From NCBI GenBank assembly GCA_020052115.1, contig JAGVPR010000296.1, forward strand, positions 1-11,600: 11,600 nt of DNA. Direction: 5' to 3'. The first letter of the stretch is position 1, and every line of letters starts with the position of its first letter. The stretch is from Candidatus Eiseniibacteriota bacterium (GTDB lineage: Bacteria; Eisenbacteria; RBG-16-71-46; JAGVPR01). The notes beneath the pieces were generated by a model. The model saw only the letters and a program-made list of their open reading frames with translations. It was not told where the DNA came from and did not search any database. Positions 7,762 through 11,600 of this stretch are shown in pieces. The position numbers were made by a program, and so were the translations under genes.

Positions 7762-8667
7762 ATGAACCTTGCGTTCGTGCGTCCCGCCGCAGCCGTCCTC
7801 GCGGCCGGCGTTCTTTCCCTCACTGGCACCGCCTTCGCCGAGCCAGTGCAGGTCACCACCACGGGCGGATCGCACCCCACAACCTCCCCCGACGGTGCGT
7901 GGCTGGCGTACATCACCGAGGACGGCGATCTCGCAAAGGTCCCGTCCGGCGGCGGTGCACCCGAGGTGCTCGACTCCGGCGGCAGCCAGCCCGATTGGTC
8001 ATGGGTGCATGACCTCATCGTGGTGCGCGGGGGAGGCGCCCTCTACACCGTGGACCCCGTGACCCACGAGACGGCGCTTGCTGTCGGGAGCGGCGTCGAC
8101 GACGACCCGGCGTGGTCACCAACCGGCAACGAGATCGCCGCGGATGTGGGCGGAGGCGTCGTAGTCTTCTCGTACCCGGGCGGCGCCCCCACGAGCGTCT
8201 CGTGCAGCGACCCCGATGGCAGCGATTGCGAAGGCGAGGGGCCCACCTGGTCGCCGGACGGGGCGTGGATCGCATTCGAGGATGGCCTCGACATTCTCAA
8301 GGTGCGGCGCACGGGTGGGGCGGCGGTGAACGTGTTGCACGGCGATGACGATGTCACGCACGCTGCCTGGTCACCCGACGGAGACTGGATTGCCGTCGCG
8401 ATGGGCGATTCGAGCCGCGTGCCGTGGCAGAATTGGCACATCTGGGTGGTGGATGCGCGAGGGTCGTCGTTCGGACTCGTTCAGGTGACCAGCGGCACCT
8501 TCCCGTCCTCCCAGGTCTATGATCGCCAGCCAGCGTGGTCTCCCGACACCCACACGATCTACTTCTCGTCGAGCCGGAGCGGACGCAGCGAGATCTGGAA
8601 GGTCGCGTTCCCGCCGACTGCCATCGCGGGCACAACGTGGGGAGCGCTCAAGACGATCTACCGATAA
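7762..8667 (+). CDS. Exported PD40/TolB-like beta-propeller protein with C-terminal tag
   Basis: 301 residues. The ATG at 7762 is chosen because GGGAGGTGCG ends three bases upstream and because a clean signal peptide follows: residues 1-26, ending GTAFA, with cleavage before Glu27. Six propeller-blade motifs can be read: TTSPDGAWLAYI (from about 40), PDWSWVHDLIVV, PAWSPTGNEIAA, PTWSPDGAWIAFE, AAWSPDGDWIAVA and PAWSPDTHTIYFSS. These are PD40 repeats (xxWSPDGxxIAF) as in the TolB C-terminal propeller. One blade carries a small SCSDPDGSDC insertion that could form a disulphide, which fits export. No enzymatic residues are evident; ligand or protein binding is likely but unknown. After the last blade, a short Pro/Ala linker leads to TTWGALKTIYR at the very end, shared with the product of 9403-10113. 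Confidence 0.85.
   Translation: MNLAFVRPAAAVLAAGVLSLTGTAFAEPVQVTTTGGSHPTTSPDGAWLAYITEDGDLAKVPSGGGAPEVLDSGGSQPDWSWVHDLIVVRGGGALYTVDPVTHETALAVGSGVDDDPAWSPTGNEIAADVGGGVVVFSYPGGAPTSVSCSDPDGSDCEGEGPTWSPDGAWIAFEDGLDILKVRRTGGAAVNVLHGDDDVTHAAWSPDGDWIAVAMGDSSRVPWQNWHIWVVDARGSSFGLVQVTSGTFPSSQVYDRQPAWSPDTHTIYFSSSRSGRSEIWKVAFPPTAIAGTTWGALKTIYR
8632..8667 (+). other. C-terminal tag coding segment (TTWGALKTIYR-stop)
   Basis: Residues 291-301 of the PD40 protein. It is separated from the last propeller blade by the linker FPPTAIAG. It aligns with the terminus of the unrelated secreted protein encoded at 9403-10113: T-T-W/F-G-x-L/I-K-x-I/L-Y-(S)-R. It is aromatic, basic and strictly terminal, as expected for a sorting or anchoring signal. 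Confidence 0.55.
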
Positions 8668-8906
8668 CCCGCGATCGCCCCGGGAGCAGCAAGCACCGCG
8701 CGTCTCCTTCGCGTCCGGGCGGGGCATGCCTCGGCGTAGAAGCGCTTCGCATCACCGCGATGAATCTTCCGCGGCTTGAGGTTGTCCTGCAGTGCACGCA
8801 GGCCCTCCGCGGAGGTCTAACCGGTATTCGGGGGCCCGCCCAGGTCCTCATGTCCCCAACGACAGCCGCGTAGCGCAGCGAAGTGCGAGGTCATCTCCAG
8901 CGCGAT

Positions 8907-9296
8907 CTAGCGGCCGGCGTGCAGAATCGTCACGGCAATGCTTGCTTCGGCGTCATTGCCGGACGTGTCGACCGCCCGCACGCGGATGGTGTGAGCGCTG
9001 CCGGGACTTGCGCCTGCTGCATTCCAAATGTAGTCGTACGCGTTGCCCCCGCCACTGGTCGTGTCCTCGCCGATCTTCCCCCCGTCCACGTAGAACTCCA
9101 CCTTGGCGATCCCGTGGTCATCGGTGGCGCGGGCCCAGATAGGGTTATCGCCCGCGATCACCTCAGCTCCGTTCTCCGGCACAAGAATGACGACTTGGGG
9201 GTCGGTTGTGTCCGCCGGGTTTCCTGCCTTGTCTCTGCTGCACGATGCCAAGACCGGCGGCCCGAATAGGACCAACAAGAGGAGTGCTCTGCGCAT
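8907..9296 (-). CDS. Ig-like domain lipoprotein
   Basis: 129 residues. The ATG at 9296 is chosen over upstream starts because GAGAGG lies about eight bases before it and a textbook lipoprotein signal follows: MRRALLLLVLFGPPVLASC, lipobox LASC with lipid-modified Cys19. A short linker (residues 20-33) leads to one bacterial Ig-like domain of the Big_9 type: PQVVILVPENGAEVIAGDNP, then KVEFYVDGGKIGED, then HTIRVRAVDTSGNDAEASIAV, which is the usual strand order. Ser at +2 rather than Asp suggests outer-membrane placement if the organism follows the Escherichia coli rule. Such single-domain proteins are usually structural or adhesive; no enzyme activity is expected. It starts 106 bp after the stop of the gene at 9403-10113 on the same strand and may be co-transcribed with it. 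It does not end in the TTWG/TTFG tag, consistent with a lipid anchor making one unnecessary. Confidence 0.85.
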   Translation of the reverse strand: MRRALLLLVLFGPPVLASCSRDKAGNPADTTDPQVVILVPENGAEVIAGDNPIWARATDDHGIAKVEFYVDGGKIGEDTTSGGGNAYDYIWNAAGASPGSAHTIRVRAVDTSGNDAEASIAVTILHAGR

Positions 9297-9402
9297 GATA
9301 CCCGCCTCTCTACCTTGTAGCCGCTGGAACGGCTTCGGACGGGCACCCGAACGGTTCGTGTCGCACAATATGCCCGTCGGACCCGCGCTCTGGGTCTGGC
9401 TT

Positions 9403-9441
9403 CTAGCGACTGTAGAGCGCCTTGATCCGCCCGAACGTCGT
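9403..9441 (-). other. C-terminal tag coding segment (TTFGRIKALYSR-stop)
   Basis: Residues 225-236 of the beta-rich secreted protein, preceded by the linker EGASPVES. It matches the PD40 protein terminus at T, T, G, K, Y and final R, with W/F, L/I and I/L as conservative changes and one extra Ser before the last Arg. Confidence 0.55.
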
Positions 9442-10113
9442 GCTCTCGACAGGGCTCGCACCCTCCACGTCCACCAGGATCCGGTCGATGATTGAAGATC
9501 CCGGATTCTCGTAGTCGAAGAGCATCACCGAGGCCGCCGTGCCCAGGTCGTTGCGGGTGAAGTTCGCAAGAGCCGTGGTGTAATCGATCGCCCCCGATGA
9601 GAACGGAGGAGAGTCGGTGGAGACGCTGAACGACGTCGGCCCCAGAATCACTGTGAGTCGTATCGGTCCGCCGGTATAACCGACCAGGTGGCCCAGCTCG
9701 TGGCTCTCCATGCCCCCCTCGGCGTCGCCGGCCGTCACCTCGATCCTGGTATCGTCCAGACGGATTTCGCAGATGAAAAACGTGACCGGAAACTCGGGTG
9801 GTACAATGAGTCCGCTCGCCACTTGGCCAACGACTCCGACGATGTCGGTCTCGATCCTTACCGTCCCGGAGCTCGGGTCGATGGTCGCGTCGCTACCGAT
9901 CGCGACCAGGTCGTCACCCAGGGTGACCGTCGTGCCCGCTTCAACGACGGCTCCTGTTCCAAAGATGCGAGACCAGTTGGCGGGAATGCCGCCGGAGTTT
10001 CCCGTGAAGTGGTCGTCGAAGACGATCGTGGCCGTGGCAGGGTGCGGGGTCGCAAGCGCCAGGGAGAACATGGCCAGCCCCGCCAAGAGGCGTTTGCTCA
10101 AGCGCCGTATCAT
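9403..10113 (-). CDS. Secreted beta-rich protein of unknown function with C-terminal tag
   Basis: 236 residues. The ATG at 10113 follows GGGAGGTGCG closely; the frame is open further upstream but reads as Arg-rich noise without a signal. Residues 1-28 form a signal peptide (basic MIRRLSKR, hydrophobic core, ATPHPATA cleavage). The mature start IVFDDHFTGNSGGIPANWSR resembles the opening of concanavalin-A-like/LamG beta-sandwich domains (DDFxx..PxxW), and the rest is mostly alternating beta-strand-like sequence with a single Cys. A HELGH motif occurs at 138-142 and continues as HELGHLVG, but the third metzincin ligand is absent, so it may be chance. The protein ends STTFGRIKALYSR, matching the end of the PD40 protein. 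I do not recognise a specific family. Glycan binding is a guess from the fold resemblance only. Confidence 0.75.
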   Translation of the reverse strand: MIRRLSKRLLAGLAMFSLALATPHPATATIVFDDHFTGNSGGIPANWSRIFGTGAVVEAGTTVTLGDDLVAIGSDATIDPSSGTVRIETDIVGVVGQVASGLIVPPEFPVTFFICEIRLDDTRIEVTAGDAEGGMESHELGHLVGYTGGPIRLTVILGPTSFSVSTDSPPFSSGAIDYTTALANFTRNDLGTAASVMLFDYENPGSSIIDRILVDVEGASPVESTTFGRIKALYSR

Positions 10114-10189
10114 CGCGCACCTCCCGCCGGGTGGCCGGTCGAGACCCGGCTTGATCACTCGCGGACCTACCGGCCTCAGGCGCTTATCA

Positions 10190-10198
10190 ATTCTATCA
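10190..10198 (-). promoter_or_regulatory. Predicted extended -10 promoter of the secreted beta-rich protein gene
   Basis: On the minus strand TGATAGAAT gives a TGn extension and hexamer TAGAAT (10195-10190, 5 of 6). A possible -35 TTGGCT (10220-10215) has a long 19-bp spacer. The hexamer ends 76 bp before the ATG at 10113. Confidence 0.4.
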
Positions 10199-10310
10199 CC
10201 GAATCGAGTGCGTGAGCCAATCCCGCCCACCCGTCGCGAGCGACCTGGCGGCGCGGACGGCCGCTGCGAATGCCCGCACGGTTCGAACGACTTGTGTCTC
10301 GGGATCGCCA

Positions 10311-10520
10311 CTACCTCTCCTGCCTGCTTGTCCGCAGCCGCCACGCCCGCGCGCGACAGGCGTCGGAGCAATACCGCTTCGGCTCCCCACGCCGGACTTC
10401 CTGTAGGGGGAGGATCCTCCTCAAGGCGATCCAGGTGACCTTCGACTCGTTCAAGACAATCTCATCACCCGCTGCCGCTGCGCGCCCGATCTCCTCGTGA
10501 GGCAGACGTACGACGAGCAA
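10311..10520 (-). pseudogene. Degraded small zinc-knuckle protein gene
   Basis: A 69-codon frame from a TTG at 10520. It contains EPKRYCSDACRARAWR (Cys51, Cys55), the second half of a widespread small zinc-ribbon motif (CxxCGxxLP...R-YCSDACRxRA.R). The first half should read CxxCG just before RILP, but here it is WIALRRILP: Trp30 and Leu33 stand where the two Cys belong. Without them zinc cannot be held, so the gene looks inactivated. Residues 9-38 also loosely resemble the core of Phd-type antitoxins (AAGDEIVL...). There is no clear ribosome-binding site, and it slightly overlaps the recombinase relic on the other strand. Confidence 0.35.
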
Positions 10521-10646
10521 GCTCGCCTCATCAGATTCGTCGAATCAAACTCCAGGTGGTCCGGCGTAACCCTCACGGCCATATACAGACAGCCCTTCGA
10601 CTTGTTGGCCGAAGGGTTCGATGTTGCGAATGGCGGGGGCCAATGA
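10497..10646 (+). pseudogene. Recombinase-like C-terminal relic, copy 2 of the diverged direct repeat
   Basis: From about 10497 the frame reads VRQTYDEQARLIRFVESNSR, then GVTLTAIYRQPFDLLAEGFD and stops at TGA 10644-10646. It pairs with copy 1 at an exact offset of 3524 bp in the same orientation, and it retains a proper stop. The helix-like LIRFV segment before the conserved core fits a serine-recombinase C-terminal tail (from memory). The frame is open only back to 10407, with no catalytic Ser region, so this is a 3' remnant. Confidence 0.45.
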
Positions 10647-10767
10647 GACACAAACCGGGTCTGGCGAATGAGTCACCGGCGGACATCAAGACCCAACGCC
10701 CAATGCACCGGACGCGGCCGCCGGCGGCATCCCGGCCGAGTGTCCATCGCCGCCCATCCGCTGCGGC

Positions 10768-11556
10768 CTACGACGACCCGACCATCTCCGGCTCCGTCGC
10801 GGCCGCAGGCGTGCCCATGAGGCTCGCCAGTTCGCTCCGTAGACTCGAGGAATCGAGGCCACGGACGAGCTTCCCGCGCTCCGCGATCGAGACGTTTCGC
10901 GTCTCCTCCGAAACGGTGATGACCACGGCGTCCGTCTCCTCCGCCAGCCCGAGCGCAGCGCGGTGCCGGGTGCCAAGCGCCGGAGCGAGGTGCGGATTCT
11001 GTGAGAGCGGCAGGATGCACCCGGCGGCGACGATCTGATCGCCGGAGACGATCACGGCGCCGTCGTGGAGCGGCGAGGGCGGCGTGAACAGCGTGACCAG
11101 CAGCTCGGCGCTCACGCGGGCATCCATGCGTGTGCCGGTCTCGATGTAGTTGCGGACCCCCACCAACCGCTCGAGCACGATGATCGCGCCGAGCTTGCGC
11201 TCGGCCAATTCATCAACCGCCCGCACGACCTCCCCGAGGATCGCGAACTCCTTCGCCCGGGTGAGCCGGTGGAAGATCCGCGCCTGCCCGATCTGCGCCA
11301 GCGCGCGTCGCAGCTCGTTCTGGAAGAGGATGATGAAGGCGATGACCCAGACGGTGCGGAGGCTCGTGACGATCCATGTGAACGCCTGGAGGCGGAGCCA
11401 CTCGGCCGCGAGCGCGGCCAGTGCGAGCGCCGCGAGGCCGATGAACATCTGGGCCGCGCGCGTGCCGCGGATGAGCAACAGCAATCGGTAGATGATGAAG
11501 GCGACGACGACGACGTCGAGGATTGCGAGAATCCAGTTCTCACGGAAAAGACTCAT
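10768..11556 (-). CDS. cdaA: Diadenylate cyclase CdaA (YbbP/DacA type)
   Basis: 262 residues, close to the usual ~273. CdaA condenses two ATP into cyclic di-AMP at the inner face of the membrane, a second messenger controlling potassium and osmolyte balance and cell-wall metabolism. Three N-terminal transmembrane segments are visible (about 8-30, 34-52, 58-78), followed by a short amphipathic link and the DAC domain. Catalytic signatures are intact: SPLHDGAVIV with Asp165-Gly166-Ala167, LGTRHRAALG with Arg197-His198-Arg199, and TVSEET. The ATG at 11556 overlaps the stop of the upstream gene (ATGA), indicating coupling. The usual downstream partners cdaR (YbbR domain) and glmM are not present; the gene is followed by decayed DNA, so it is the last gene of its operon here. 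Confidence 0.95.
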   Translation of the reverse strand: MSLFRENWILAILDVVVVAFIIYRLLLLIRGTRAAQMFIGLAALALAALAAEWLRLQAFTWIVTSLRTVWVIAFIILFQNELRRALAQIGQARIFHRLTRAKEFAILGEVVRAVDELAERKLGAIIVLERLVGVRNYIETGTRMDARVSAELLVTLFTPPSPLHDGAVIVSGDQIVAAGCILPLSQNPHLAPALGTRHRAALGLAEETDAVVITVSEETRNVSIAERGKLVRGLDSSSLRSELASLMGTPAAATEPEMVGSS

Positions 11557-11600
11557 CGGCCCGCCGCCCCCTTCGCGGCCGCCCCCCGGATCGCGTCGGC
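11553..11600 (-). CDS. folP: 3' end of a probable dihydropteroate synthase gene, truncated by window edge
   Basis: Only 15 codons are visible, ADAIRGAAAKGAAGR, ending at TGA 11555-11553 overlapping the cdaA start. Dihydropteroate synthases commonly end in HDVxxxxxALxVADAIRG, and folP directly upstream of cdaA is a recurrent arrangement in several phyla. The call depends on this short tail and on context, so it is tentative. Confidence 0.4.
   Translation of the reverse strand, partial: ADAIRGAAAKGAAGR

Noticed and set aside
7239..8012. 257-codon plus-strand frame overlapping the PD40 gene start
   Set aside because: Its translation is Arg/Ser/Pro-rich with no motif and it overlaps a gene with a clear ribosome-binding site and signal peptide.
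8804..8815. Perfect 12-bp palindrome CCTCCGCGGAGG between convergent genes
   Set aside because: A single GC-rich palindrome of this length is expected by chance in such DNA, and it has no loop, T-tract or second copy.
9380..9396. GACCC/GGGTC inverted repeat after the beta-rich protein gene as a terminator
   Set aside because: The stem is five base pairs with a seven-base loop and no T-tract on the minus strand; read-through into the lipoprotein gene seems as likely.

Overview
The window is GC-rich, tightly coded DNA mixed with clearly decayed stretches. Gene content (a secreted TPR-CHAT protein, a DUF885 protein, a diadenylate cyclase overlapping a folP-like end, several exported proteins, many mobile-element relics) suggests a free-living environmental bacterium, perhaps from a poorly cultivated lineage of the Eisenbacteria or Gemmatimonadota kind. 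That placement is inference; no rRNA or other phylogenetic marker is present.

Layout, left to right. 1-2001 (+): the 3' end of an AIR-synthase/ThiL-like gene overlaps (ATGA) a 545-residue DUF885 putative metallohydrolase. 2166-2696 (+): a DinB-fold protein. 2697-3050: a decayed stretch with the collapsed remains of a MacB-type ABC transporter on the minus strand (ATPase beginning joined to permease end, with in-frame stops), a nested inverted repeat, and two tandem 26-bp repeats resembling the end of a transposable element. 3122-6343 (+): a 1073-residue exported TPR-CHAT putative cysteine protease with a recognisable promoter. 6363-6828 (+): a broken integrase-type transposase with a frameshift and an internal deletion. 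6829-7687: no intact gene, but it holds a short coding relic (about 7009-7114) that recurs in the same orientation at about 10533-10646.

Between the two copies of that relic sits a block of exported proteins: a six-bladed PD40/TolB-like beta-propeller (+), an Ig-like lipoprotein (-) and a secreted beta-rich protein (-). The propeller and the beta-rich protein are unrelated in sequence, yet both end in nearly the same residues (TTWGALKTIYR and TTFGRIKALYSR). This looks like a C-terminal sorting or anchoring tag and is the most interesting signal in the window. Both genes also share a ten-base translation-initiation sequence and have extended -10 promoters at similar distances from the start. 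The right end (-) carries cdaA (c-di-AMP synthase), overlapping by ATGA the last codons of what is probably folP. A degraded zinc-knuckle gene and the second relic lie between cdaA and the secreted block.

Functionally, the two edges are housekeeping (cofactor synthesis, c-di-AMP signalling), and the middle is an accessory region of exported proteins assembled among decayed mobile DNA. No CRISPR array, tRNA or rRNA was seen.
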